A stretch of DNA of 41,820 bases from NCBI GenBank assembly GCA_024227235.1, contig JAAEKY010000607.1:1-41820 (forward strand), in the 5' to 3' direction. Numbering within the stretch: position 1 is the first letter of the stretch; every line of letters starts with the position of its first letter. Origin of the DNA: Desulfobacteraceae bacterium. GTDB lineage: Bacteria; Desulfobacterota; Desulfobacteria; Desulfobacterales; Desulfobacteraceae. A program made the position numbers and the translations under genes. The notes below the pieces were generated by a model, which had not been told where the DNA came from, ran no database searches, and saw only the letters and a program-made list of their open reading frames with translations. Positions 7,169 to 16,900 of the stretch are shown here, one piece after another.

Positions 7169-8467
7169 ATGGGAAAAACAATTGCAGAAAAAATTTTTGA
7201 AACACACCAGGTAGACCAGCCCTTTTCAGATGTAAATGTTTTGCGGATTGACAGGGTGTTTTGCCATGAGATTACAACCCCAACAGCGATCCAGGATCTT
7301 GTTACAAGAGGAAAAGATCGGGTGTTTGATCCTGAGAAAATTAAAGCAGTTATTGACCATGTTACGCCTGCAAAAGATTCAAAAACGGCCATGCAGGGGA
7401 AAATTCTTCGTGACTGGGCAAAACGGCATAATATTAAAGATTTTTTTGATATCGGACATAATGGGGTGTGTCATGCCATTTTTCCGGAAAAAGGATTTGT
7501 ACAGCCGGGGTTCACTATAATCATGGGCGACTCACATACCTGCACACACGGGGCTTTTGGTGCTTTTGCCGCTGGCGTTGGAACAACCGATCTGGAAGTG
7601 GGAATTTTAAAAGGTGTCTGTACATTCAAAACCCCTCAAACCTATAAAATTGATATCATTGGCAAATTGTCGCAAGGGGTATATGCCAAAGATATTATTC
7701 TTCATGTCATCAAAGAACTTACCGTAAATGGTGCGACCAATATGGTAATTGAATTTGCAGGGAATGTCGTAGATCAGATGAACATGGATCAGAGAATGAC
7801 CTTATCCAATATGGCTGTGGAAGCTGGAGCGACCAGCGGGATCTGTCTTCCCGATATGATAACGGTGGATTACCTCTGGGAGTTTATCAAAGATGACTAT
7901 TCAAGTCGGCAGGAGGCATTAGAGGCATTTTCTAAATATAAATCAGATGATGATGCAGTATACGCAAACCAGAAAACAATTGATGTGACAACTCTTGAGC
8001 CATTAACTACCTTTGGATATAAGCCGGATAATGTCAAACCAGTATCTCAGATGAAGGGGACCAAGATCGATCAGGTTTATATCGGTTCATGCACAAACGG
8101 TCGGCTTGAGGATTTAAGAATTGCTGCAAAAGTACTTGAAGGCCAGACGATTAATGAAAATGTTCGTGCAATCGTCTCTCCGGCAACACCCAAAATATTT
8201 TCCCAGGCTTTAGAAGAAGGTATTATTAAAACATTTATGGACGCAGGTTTTTGTGTAACAAACCCAACCTGTGGCGCCTGCCTTGGTATGAGTAATGGGG
8301 TGCTGGCCAACGGCGAGGTGGCCGCTGCCACAACCAACCGAAATTTTAATGGCCGTATGGGCAAAGGTGGCATGGTTCACTTGATGAGCCCTGCAACCGC
8401 TGCAGCCAGTGCCATAAAAGGTGAAATTTCAAACTCCAATTTATTTGTAAAAGGAGAAAATAGATGA
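7169..8467 (+). CDS. leuC: Isopropylmalate dehydratase / homoaconitase-type large subunit
   Basis: The large subunit of a [4Fe-4S] hydro-lyase that isomerises 2- to 3-isopropylmalate, or a related substrate such as homocitrate or a methylmalate, in the cytoplasm. It is 432 residues long and of the archaeal LeuC/HacA type. Cluster ligands are visible: Cys308 in GSCTNGR, and Cys368 and Cys371 in NPTCGACLG. Other family motifs are GDSHTCTHGAFGAFAAGVG and FDIGHNGVCH. The ATG at 7169 is chosen over an in-frame TTG at 7157 because GGAG lies 6 bp upstream of it. The stop overlaps the next ATG (ATGA), coupling translation to the small subunit. No leuA or leuB gene is nearby, so the substrate is not fixed by context. 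Copy B of the palindromic element occupies its leader. Confidence 0.88.
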   Translation: MGKTIAEKIFETHQVDQPFSDVNVLRIDRVFCHEITTPTAIQDLVTRGKDRVFDPEKIKAVIDHVTPAKDSKTAMQGKILRDWAKRHNIKDFFDIGHNGVCHAIFPEKGFVQPGFTIIMGDSHTCTHGAFGAFAAGVGTTDLEVGILKGVCTFKTPQTYKIDIIGKLSQGVYAKDIILHVIKELTVNGATNMVIEFAGNVVDQMNMDQRMTLSNMAVEAGATSGICLPDMITVDYLWEFIKDDYSSRQEALEAFSKYKSDDDAVYANQKTIDVTTLEPLTTFGYKPDNVKPVSQMKGTKIDQVYIGSCTNGRLEDLRIAAKVLEGQTINENVRAIVSPATPKIFSQALEEGIIKTFMDAGFCVTNPTCGACLGMSNGVLANGEVAAATTNRNFNGRMGKGGMVHLMSPATAAASAIKGEISNSNLFVKGENR

Positions 8468-8988
8468 AAGAATTTAATGGGAATGTATTGTTTCTTAATC
8501 GTTCAGATATTAATACAGATGAAATCATTCCGGCTAAATATCTTACAGAGATTAAAAAAGCAGCGATGAAGCCTCATTTGCTTGAAGATCTAAAACTTGA
8601 AGGATTTGATCCAAAAACAGATATTAAAGGTAAGGCTGTCATTATTACAAAAGATAATTTTGGATGTGGATCTTCAAGAGAGCATGCGCCCTGGGCATTA
8701 GAAGAAAACAATATCAATGTTGTACTTGCCCCAAGCTTTGCAAGAATTTTTAGACAAAATATGTTCAATTGCGGTATGCTTGCTATTGAACTTGAAAAAG
8801 ATAACATCAATACTATTTTCAATCTATTTGAAAACAGTGAAACGAATATTCAGGTCGATATAGAAGCATCTGAAATATTTATTCAATCAAAGGATCAAAC
8901 ACAAAATTTTAAGTTTCAAATTTCAGAATTTGATCAAACACTTATCAAAACAGGTGGGTGGGTAGAGTACGCAGATAAACATTATTAA
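8464..8988 (+). CDS. leuD: Isopropylmalate dehydratase / homoaconitase-type small subunit
   Basis: The swivelling small subunit that pairs with the preceding large subunit and shapes substrate specificity. It has 174 residues, like the archaeal-type LeuD. Motifs are NTDEIIPAKYL at 17-27 and GCGSSREHAPWAL at 67-79, where the Ser and Arg contact substrate in the aconitase superfamily. The specificity loop reads Y-L-T-E-I (26-30). It is neither the Y-L-V-Y type reported for isopropylmalate isomerase nor the Y-L-R-T type of homoaconitase in methanogens, so the substrate is uncertain. AAGGAG lies about 8 bp upstream of the ATG, inside the end of leuC. The gene converges on nadK with a 10-bp gap and no terminator. 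Confidence 0.88.
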   Translation: MKEFNGNVLFLNRSDINTDEIIPAKYLTEIKKAAMKPHLLEDLKLEGFDPKTDIKGKAVIITKDNFGCGSSREHAPWALEENNINVVLAPSFARIFRQNMFNCGMLAIELEKDNINTIFNLFENSETNIQVDIEASEIFIQSKDQTQNFKFQISEFDQTLIKTGGWVEYADKHY

Positions 8989-8998
8989 AAACAATGAA

Positions 8999-9829
8999 TT
9001 AGCTTCTGCCGCCACTCCACTTTAAACGGGTTTTCAAGACCTTAAAATAGGACTGGTTTTCAAAATATATCATTTTGATATCATTCCTGCTTTTTTTTAT
9101 GAAGATCCGATCGCCGGGATCCATTTCAAATCCTTCCTGGCCGTCCAGGGTAAGGATCATGTCTTCAGGACTCCCCTCAAGGCTGATTTCAATTTTTGCT
9201 GAGTCTGGAATAATCAAGGGCCTGTTTGTCAGTGTAAACGGGCAGATGGGCGTCAGGATAATGGATGGGACAGCAGGGTGTACGACAGGGCCTCCAGCAG
9301 CCAGGGAATAAGCGGTTGAGCCGGTAGGTGACCCAATGATCAAACCGTCTGCCCTATAAGTTGTCAAATAAGTGGAATCAATGTAAACGGCACATTTAGC
9401 CAACCTTGACAGAGCAGATTTGTTGATAACAGCATCATTGAGGACATCTACGTCAATAATCTGCTTGTTACGCCGTTTAACTTTAATATCAAGACGCGTT
9501 CTTTTTTGAATAAGGTATTTCCCGTCAAGCACTAAACTAACAGCTTTATATAAGTTGTCTTCCGTGGTCTCGGCAAGAAAACCGACTTCACCGAATTTCA
9601 CGCCCATCAAAGGGATACCCCTATCTTCTATAAATCTTGCAGCACTTAGAAAAGTGCCATCTCCACCCAGAACAATCATACATAAAAGATCAGAAGGAAT
9701 GTCTTCGCTCTGTGAGTTTTGCACATCTATAATAGTGCATTGATCTCCCAACCTTTTTTTTATTTTTTGGGCTTGGTCTTCTGCTTTGTCATCATTTTTA
9801 ACAACCAGTCCGATTCGTTTTGAGTCCAT
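8999..9829 (-). CDS. nadK: NAD kinase (ATP/polyphosphate NAD phosphotransferase)
   Basis: Phosphorylates NAD to NADP in the cytoplasm. The family signatures are all present: LGGDGT at 54-59 with the catalytic Asp57, the ND pair at 131-132 in VLNDAVINK, and the Gly-rich TGSTAYSLAAGGP at 169-181. The preferred ATG gives 276 residues, near the usual family length. An in-frame TTG nine codons upstream (9854-9856) is rejected because it lacks a ribosome site, while AGGA sits about 9 bp before the ATG. It lies 76 bp downstream of polA on the same strand, so the two may be co-transcribed. Confidence 0.93.
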   Translation of the reverse strand: MDSKRIGLVVKNDDKAEDQAQKIKKRLGDQCTIIDVQNSQSEDIPSDLLCMIVLGGDGTFLSAARFIEDRGIPLMGVKFGEVGFLAETTEDNLYKAVSLVLDGKYLIQKRTRLDIKVKRRNKQIIDVDVLNDAVINKSALSRLAKCAVYIDSTYLTTYRADGLIIGSPTGSTAYSLAAGGPVVHPAVPSIILTPICPFTLTNRPLIIPDSAKIEISLEGSPEDMILTLDGQEGFEMDPGDRIFIKKSRNDIKMIYFENQSYFKVLKTRLKWSGGRS

Positions 9830-9905
9830 TATTTGTTTCCTGCCTCCATTTTGCAATTTGGAATGCTTATTGAATCATATCTGCCCGTAAGGTCAAGTAT
9901 AAATT

Positions 9906-12587
9906 TTAATGTGCCTGGGCCCAGTTCTCACCCACTCCAAAATTTACTTTTAATGGGACTTTAAGCGGATAAACCTGTTCCATAACGGTTCTTGCAAGAT
10001 CAATGAGCTGATCTTTTTCCTCGAATGGGGTTTCGAAAATAATTTCATCATGAACAGATAAAAGCATTTTTGAGGTCAGTTTGTTTTCTTTTAGTGCCGC
10101 GTCCATTTTAATCATGGCCAGTTTGATCAGATCAGCTGCACTGCCTTGTATGGGAGTATTCACTGCTGCACGCTGGGCAAAATTTCGAATATTGGCATTG
10201 GAAGAATTGATATCGTCAAGACGTCGTTTCCTGCCAAAAATTGTAGAAACCTCACAGGTCTTTTTGGTTTCTTCGATGGTCGTATCAATAAATTTTTTTA
10301 CGCCGGAATATCGTTTAAAATAGCTATCAATATAAGCGTTGGCCATTTTATTGCTGATGTTTAGATCATTTGCCAACCGGAACCCACTCATACCATATAC
10401 AATACCAAAATTGATGGTCTTAGCTTGGCTGCGTAGATCATCTGTAACAAATTCAGGTAATACCTGGAAGACTTCCAAAGCAGTTCTTTTGTGAATATCT
10501 TCGTCATTGTTAAACGCTTCTATAAGGATTTCGTCCTGGGCACAATGGGCCAGGATTCGAAGTTCAATCTGTGAATAATCAGCAGAAATCAATGTATGCC
10601 CTTCTTTGGGAATAAACGCTTTTCTGATTTTTTTGCCTTCTTTTTTTCGGATAGGAATATTTTGCAAATTAGGGTTGGAACTGCTCAGACGGCCTGTCAC
10701 AGTTATTGTCTGGTTAAATGAGGTATGAATTCTACCTGTTTCTTTGTTGGTAAGCTTTTGCAAGGCATCCACATAGGTTGACTTGAGTTTTTTAACCGTT
10801 CTATATCGCAAGAGTTTTTTTGGCAGTTCATGGGTTTGGGCAAGCTTGGTAAGGACTTCAACATCCGTTGAATAGCCGGTTTTCTTTTTTGTTTTTTTAA
10901 CTACTTTTAATTTTAGTTTTTCAAAGAGGATCACCCCGAGTTGCTGGGAAGAATTAATATTAAATTCTTCTCCTGAAAGGGTATATATTTCTTTTTTAAG
11001 GTCATTTAATTCCAATTCAAAGGTATTGGAAAGATGTTTTAAAACATCTTTATCTACTTTAATTCCTTCCATTTCCATATGGGCTAAAACTGTTATAAGG
11101 GGTATCTCAAATTCTTTCATTAACTTTGAAAGCCCTTTTTTTTTGATTTCTTTTTCAAAATACTGGTAGGCCATAAAGGTAATGTCTGCGTCTTCAGATG
11201 CATAATTTATGGCTTGAGAAATGGGAACTTGTGCAAATCCGATTTGATTTTTCCCCTTACCCGCCACTTCTTCATAGGAAATAGTTTTATACCCAAATAG
11301 ATTCATGGCAATACTATCAAGGCTGTGACCCCTTATTGACGGGTTGAGAAGGTATGAAGCAATCATGGTATCAAAAGCAATACCATTAAGGGTGATGCCG
11401 AATCTTGACAGGACAATATAATCATATTTAATATTTTGCCCCACCTTTTTTATGTCTGGATTTTCAAGCAAGGGTTTGAAGATTCGTAGGATATCTTCCT
11501 TGGAAGGCTGATCAACCTCTTCTGGGAAGGTGTGACTGATGGGAATGTAATAGCCCTGGTTTTTTGCATAAGAAAAGGAAATGCCTACAAGCGAAGCCTG
11601 GGTCGGATTTTTAGAAGTTGTTTCTGTATCAATAGCGAAAATTTCTTTATTCTCAAGGACATGAGCCAATTTTTCAAGCTCTTTTGTCTTTGTTACCAGT
11701 TTGTATATCTTCTCAGATTTATCTGCTTTTTGGGCAAATTCAGTCGCAAGGGTCTTAAATTCAAGCTCTTGAAATAGTTCAAATGCTTTTTGGGTGTCAA
11801 TCTTCTTTAATTTAAATTCTTCGATCTGTTCGATCACTTTTACATGCGTATCTATCGTAGCCAGATCCCGGCTTAGGAATACTATATCTTTGCTGTTGGA
11901 AAGGTTTTCATATAGCTTTTTTTTCTTTTTAAGGCTGGCAAGATTTTCATATATGTTTTCAATAGAGTCAAATTCGGTGATGAGCTTTATGGCTGTTTTA
12001 GGTCCAACACCTTGAACGCCGGGAATGTTGTCTGAAGCGTCTCCGGCAAGTCCTAAAATATCGATAAATTGTTTGGGTTCTATGCCCATGTCTTCTTTTA
12101 TCGTATGTTTATTTGTTATGGTGTCTTTCATGGGATCCCAGAGAATACAACTATCTGTAATCAACTGTTTAAAGTCTTTGTCGCCTGTTACCATGACCAC
12201 CTGGAATCCTTTTTCCTGTGCAAGTTTTGAATAGGTACCCACAAGATCGTCTGCTTCAAACCCGATTTTTTCAACGATAGGAATATTAAACGCTCGAATC
12301 ATTCGTTTTATATCAGGAATTTGAATAATAAGTTCTTCCGGCATTGGGGAACGGTTGGCTTTGTATTGATCATACATCTTATGCCTGAATGTAGGGCCTT
12401 TAACATCAAACATCACGACTGCATATTCAGGCATGTTGTCCTTTAGCAGTTTTAATAAAATTCTGGCAAAACCAAATGTCGCGTTGGTAGGATGTCCCTT
12501 TGATGTAGCAAGGCTTTTTATGGCATGAAAGGCACGATAAAGAAAAGCGCTGCCATCGATGAGGAATATCTTTTTGGAATGGGCCAT
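9906..12587 (-). CDS. polA: DNA polymerase I with both exonuclease domains
   Basis: Repair and Okazaki-fragment-processing polymerase, 893 residues. Residues 1 to about 290 form the 5'-3' flap exonuclease (FLIDGSAFLYRAFHA, EADDLVGTYSKLA, DKDFKQLI, GLAGDASDNIPGVQGVGPKTA). Residues about 300-490 form the 3'-5' proofreading domain with its carboxylates still present (IDTETT near 316-321; YASEDADITF), so proofreading is probably active, unlike in many Gram-positive homologues. The polymerase domain has motif A (DYSQIELRILAH near 667), motif B (RSQAKTINFGIVYG) and motif C (VHDEIIFE near 845). AGGGAG lies 6 bp before the ATG. nadK follows downstream. A palindromic element lies just upstream, in the leader or promoter region. 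Confidence 0.97.
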   Translation of the reverse strand: MAHSKKIFLIDGSAFLYRAFHAIKSLATSKGHPTNATFGFARILLKLLKDNMPEYAVVMFDVKGPTFRHKMYDQYKANRSPMPEELIIQIPDIKRMIRAFNIPIVEKIGFEADDLVGTYSKLAQEKGFQVVMVTGDKDFKQLITDSCILWDPMKDTITNKHTIKEDMGIEPKQFIDILGLAGDASDNIPGVQGVGPKTAIKLITEFDSIENIYENLASLKKKKKLYENLSNSKDIVFLSRDLATIDTHVKVIEQIEEFKLKKIDTQKAFELFQELEFKTLATEFAQKADKSEKIYKLVTKTKELEKLAHVLENKEIFAIDTETTSKNPTQASLVGISFSYAKNQGYYIPISHTFPEEVDQPSKEDILRIFKPLLENPDIKKVGQNIKYDYIVLSRFGITLNGIAFDTMIASYLLNPSIRGHSLDSIAMNLFGYKTISYEEVAGKGKNQIGFAQVPISQAINYASEDADITFMAYQYFEKEIKKKGLSKLMKEFEIPLITVLAHMEMEGIKVDKDVLKHLSNTFELELNDLKKEIYTLSGEEFNINSSQQLGVILFEKLKLKVVKKTKKKTGYSTDVEVLTKLAQTHELPKKLLRYRTVKKLKSTYVDALQKLTNKETGRIHTSFNQTITVTGRLSSSNPNLQNIPIRKKEGKKIRKAFIPKEGHTLISADYSQIELRILAHCAQDEILIEAFNNDEDIHKRTALEVFQVLPEFVTDDLRSQAKTINFGIVYGMSGFRLANDLNISNKMANAYIDSYFKRYSGVKKFIDTTIEETKKTCEVSTIFGRKRRLDDINSSNANIRNFAQRAAVNTPIQGSAADLIKLAMIKMDAALKENKLTSKMLLSVHDEIIFETPFEEKDQLIDLARTVMEQVYPLKVPLKVNFGVGENWAQAH

Positions 12588-12625
12588 GTTAACTCCCTTT
12601 GTTATTTATTGAATTTTATTCAATT

Positions 12626-12787
12626 AGGATCGATAATTATATAAATTGAACAAAGATTGCAAAGGATTTTGGTTCATGTGCAAGGCGCATTAAAGGTTGA
12701 ATACTCGAAGTATTCGGCTTTTGATGCAACGTAGCAGATGGATCAAAAGGCAAGCAATATTGTTCAAATAATTAAATTTTCGATCCT
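12626..12787. repeat. Second palindromic MITE-like element (162 bp)
   Basis: The ends are AGGATCGATAATTATATAAA and the inverted TTTAAT...TCGATCCT. About 26 of the outer 35 positions match, including TTGAACAA and TTGC. The centre is a perfect stem GAATACT-CGA-AGTATTC (12699-12715), extended outward by GCATTAAAGG / GCTTTTGATGC, so nearly the whole element can fold on itself. It carries CAAGGCGC on the left and ACGTAG on the right, two blocks also found in copy B at 6997-7151 although the termini differ. It contains no gene. It lies between the polA start and a small plus-strand gene, so it may affect expression of both. Confidence 0.7.
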
Positions 12788-12834
12788 CACAGGCATATAT
12801 ACTATCTTTTTTGTTAAAGGAGAAGTATATTCGT

Positions 12835-13056
12835 ATGATGAACCAAAAAGCCGAAACAAGAAAAGAAAAAAGACGTCAAAAAAAGGTAAAACACTGTCAT
12901 TGCTGTGGCCAAACCTTTATATTTTGCTGGAATTGCAGGTGTGGATTTTCTATGTGCCAGCAGTGCATGTATGAAAATCAGTGGGGCATGACCTGCAATG
13001 GGATTACTTGGGAATGCCCGGATTGTGGAGACCAAAACGGATACGGCAACCAGTAA
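12835..13056 (+). CDS. Small cysteine-rich zinc-ribbon-like protein
   Basis: A 73-residue protein with 11 cysteines (21, 23, 24, 31, 34, 36, 41, 44, 54, 61, 64), arranged as CHCC, CWNCRC, CQQC, TC and CPDC. It should bind at least two metal ions, probably zinc. The N-terminal 20 residues are strongly basic (Lys/Arg-rich), which would suit nucleic-acid contact. No family is recognised with confidence. AAGGAG lies about 12 bp before the ATG at 12835, a long spacing; the next codon is also ATG. An in-frame TTG at 12811 is less likely because it precedes the ribosome site. The gene stands alone between a palindromic element and purN, 109 bp away and on the same strand. Confidence 0.7.
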   Translation: MMNQKAETRKEKRRQKKVKHCHCCGQTFIFCWNCRCGFSMCQQCMYENQWGMTCNGITWECPDCGDQNGYGNQ

Positions 13057-13165
13057 TTCTTTTTTAAATCCTTATTTAAAATGCTTGCATTTCAGTACTC
13101 TTTTAAAATAAAATACTCAGGATAAAATTCCGCATCATCATAAATCTGTGCTAAAGGAGAAGAAC

Positions 13166-13885
13166 ATGGCAAAGAAAATCAATGTGGGAACTCTGATATC
13201 AGGTGGTGGAACAAACCTTCAGGCCATTATCGATGCAAGTCTTGAAAATAAAATTGATGCAAATATAGTTTTTACAGGTTCTGATAATCCCGGGGTTAGT
13301 GGACTTGAACGGGCACAAAAAGCCGATATTGAAACCTTTGTAGTCGATTATTCTAAAATTATTTCATCTTGTAAAAAAGGAATAAATGATGCTGACCTTC
13401 CAGAGGATTTCGACCTGAAAGAAATTCAGACAAAGCAGCAGCTGGTTACAAGCGATACTTCAAATGAACAGGTTGCTTTCTTTTTAAAAAGCCGTGCGAT
13501 TGCTGAGAAAAAGCTTTTGGACCAGATGTCTGTCTACGATATGGATCTTCTTGTCCTGGCTGGATTTATGAGGGTGCTAACCCCATATTTTATTGACCGA
13601 ATCAATACAACTCCGGGAAAATATAAAATAATGAATATCCATCCCGCCCTTCTTCCTTCTTTTCCGGGCACTGATGGATATGGAGATACATTCAGCTATG
13701 GATGTAAGGTCGGGGGGTGCACCGTTCATTTTATCGATTACGGTGAAGATACAGGTCCTATAATCGGACAAAAAGCATTTACTATAGAAGATAATGATAC
13801 GTTGGATGATATTAAAGCAAAAGGTCTTAAAAAAGAGTGGGAACTTTATCCCCGCTGCATTCAAAAATTTGCTGATTCTCTCTAA
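13166..13885 (+). CDS. purN: Phosphoribosylglycinamide formyltransferase
   Basis: Transfers a formyl group from 10-formyltetrahydrofolate to glycinamide ribonucleotide, the third step of purine synthesis, in the cytoplasm. Residues 12-18 (SGGGTNL) form the phosphate-binding loop. The catalytic triad is visible as Asn157 and His159 in MNIHPALLPSFPG and Asp195 in GEDTGPII. At 239 residues it is longer than E. coli PurN (212), mostly from an insertion of about 40 residues around 65-108 (from CKKGINDADLPEDFDL to SNEQVAFFL). The start is the ATG at 13166, with AAGGAG 7 bp upstream; the in-frame GTG at 13148 overlaps that site. The giant kinase gene starts 17 bp after its stop, so the two are probably on one transcript. 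Confidence 0.92.
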   Translation: MAKKINVGTLISGGGTNLQAIIDASLENKIDANIVFTGSDNPGVSGLERAQKADIETFVVDYSKIISSCKKGINDADLPEDFDLKEIQTKQQLVTSDTSNEQVAFFLKSRAIAEKKLLDQMSVYDMDLLVLAGFMRVLTPYFIDRINTTPGKYKIMNIHPALLPSFPGTDGYGDTFSYGCKVGGCTVHFIDYGEDTGPIIGQKAFTIEDNDTLDDIKAKGLKKEWELYPRCIQKFADSL

Positions 13886-13902
13886 TTAAAGGATTATAGT
13901 CA

Positions 13903-16900
13903 ATGGATGATCCTGTAGGATCTAAAAAAGTCTGCCCCATCACAGGTTTTTCAATTATGTCAAATCCTGAATGGGCTTATGAAGGAAAGAAGGGTGGATT
14001 TAAAATAGAAGTCAGTCTGATTGGAAAAAGAATTCTATATGCCAAACCCCGGGGGCATGTGTTTAACGATGACCAGGTACAAAGTATCAGCCTTCAGGCG
14101 TCTATAGCAGAAACTGCCATTGGTGAAAACGAACCGTTTATTCAGATTCAGGATTGGAAAGAGTTAAAAGGTGCCTCAAACAGAGCCCGTCAGAATTATA
14201 TCGATTATTTAACCGATAATGATCAGGTCATGGGGGTTATTTTTTGTAACACCTCATTTATGTTTAAAATGAGTATTAAGCTTGGAAAACGTCTTAATAT
14301 GGTGCCGTATCCTGTTCATATCGCTGATGACTATGATCAGGCAATAAAAACCGCTCAAATATTATTGGAAAAGTGGAAGGTATCAAATAAAAAAGAAGAC
14401 AGTTTATTGCCTTTTATTTTTAGTCCGTTGGATTCCGACAAGACGGATTGTAAGATAACTGGACTCGAGATTGTAAAAAAATTAGAATGGACAGATATTG
14501 AAATAGTAAAAGACTATTTTTGTACCTTTAAATTGATAGGAAAAAGCATTGTTCACGTCAGTCTTTCTGGTGAAATAACTCCTGAAGGGACACATCGTCT
14601 GATACAAATTCATGATAAATTTATGTCAGACATGGGGCTGTCAAATAAAAAATATGCTGAAGTCAGAGAGTGCAGTAATGTTATTGGGGGGCCTTTCCAA
14701 AAATCCAGATTTAAGCTTATGGAATTTGTTTCCAGAGAAAGTCAGACAAATGGCTTAGTTGGACTCTGGTATTACAATTTTCCCCAATTGATAATAAACA
14801 CGTTTCGTGCGGGGTATAAATTAAAAGATACTGATGCCCCCATCAAGATTGTCAATACTTACAAAGATGCTATTAAACAGTCTGTGTCTGCTTTAAGAGA
14901 AAATTCGGTTGAAATTGAGACCTTAGATTTTTCAAAGCAACGGTTTTCAAAAAGTGACTGGTTATTAAAAAGAGAAGGGTCTTCTATAAAATTTGAGATC
15001 ATTGGTGATGATATTATCTACAGCGAACCCCATGGTATTTTAAAAGAAGAATATGTAGATGAATTGTTTGTGATATATCAAAAAGTGATCAAAGAAGGCG
15101 GTTTTGATAAAGACAGGCCTTATTATAGACTCCTTAATTGGGAAAATTTTGAAGGAACACATTGGCGGGCCAGGAAAAAATATATTAGTCAGGCTAAAGA
15201 TATTAATAAATTGCATCCAAGTCCGCTATCTGTGGTTTATGGTATGAATAGTTTTATGAGTTTAATGATGAATATGACTAAACCATTTTTACCTTTTGAA
15301 ACATTAACAGCAATAAATTTCCAGCATGCCTTGGAGTTAATTGAAAAGGACCGGGCATTTATAAAAAACAAAACTGAAAAAAGCCCGGACCAGGGATTTG
15401 ATGTAAAAATAGATAAATATAAATATCAACTTTTAAAGGTTATGGGATCTTTGGATTGGGATCAAAAAGGCATCCAGGAACAGAAAATAGATGACGCCCA
15501 TCCATTCAAAGAGGTATTTGATGCAGTGTCGATTATTAAAGCGGATTTAGATTCAGTATTTGAGGAAAGAAATGAAGCAGAAATAAAACTTAAGCAGAGT
15601 GAAGAGAAGTATCGGAATATAATAGAAAATATTGATGATGGTTATTACGAAGCCGATTTGAAAGGAAACCTTCTATTCATTAATGAAAGGTTTTCCAGGA
15701 TTTTTGGATATTCAAAATCAGAGTTCGATATGGTGAATTATAGCCAGATTATGGATAAGAAGACCGCCAAAAGCTTTTTGCAGGCATATAATAAAGTATA
15801 TAAAACAAAACAACCCATCACCGATTTTGGATATAAAATGCTCACCAAAGACGGCAAAAAACTCTACGGGGAAGCTTCTATATCTTTAAAATATGGTATG
15901 GATGGAACTATTACCGGGTTCTGTGGGATAACAAGAGACAGAACTGAGAAAAAAGCATTAGAAGATGAATTGATAAAACATCGAGATGATTTGGAAAAAA
16001 TGATAGCACAAAGAACCAAAGAGCTCCAGGAAGAAATCATTCAAAAAGAATATGCAAAAAAAGTAAATTCATCTATTTTTAATATTTCAGCAGCAGTCAC
16101 TACTAGTCAAAGCCTGGATGAATTGTGTCCACTGATTCATAAATATTTAGACGATATCGTTGATATCCCTAACTTTTATATCGGGATTTATGAACCTAAA
16201 AAAGACAAGATCTTGATTATATTTAATTCTGATAAATATCATGGCAATATATTCCAAATGAACGACATATCAAAGACAAAATCTTTAGCCAGTGAAGTAG
16301 TTCTAAAGAGTAAACCTTTGTTAGTAAGAGATCAGGAAATAATTGACTGGTCAAAAGAAAAAGACTTTGTTGGCCATATTTCTAAAAACTGGTTGGGGGT
16401 GCCATTAATCAGCCAGGATAGAACCATGGGAATCATGGCAGGACAAAGCTATGAAGACCCAGATCATTTTACAGATCATGACTTAAACATTCTTGTCTCA
16501 GTTTCAAATCAGGTGGCGCTTGCTATTGAAAGGCAGCAGGCATTAGATGACCTTCATGAACGAGAAGAAAAATACGGGAAACTGATTAAAACAACCTCAG
16601 CAGGATATTGGCAGATAGATGAAAACTATTTGACGATTGAGGTCAATCAAGCAATGTGCAATATGATAGGATATGAAGAAGATGAAATGATCGGTCGACC
16701 ACCTTTTGATTTTTTTGATAAGCAATCGATAAAAAATGTTAAAGAAATAACTACAAAGGAAAATGCTCAAACCGCAAATATAAGTTATGAGGTCACCTTT
16801 ATTAAAAAGGATAACCAGTTATTACATTCTAAGGTTGACGCAAGAAGATCGTTTAATGAGAATGGGGATTTTGCTGGATCATTTGTCTTTGTTACAGATA

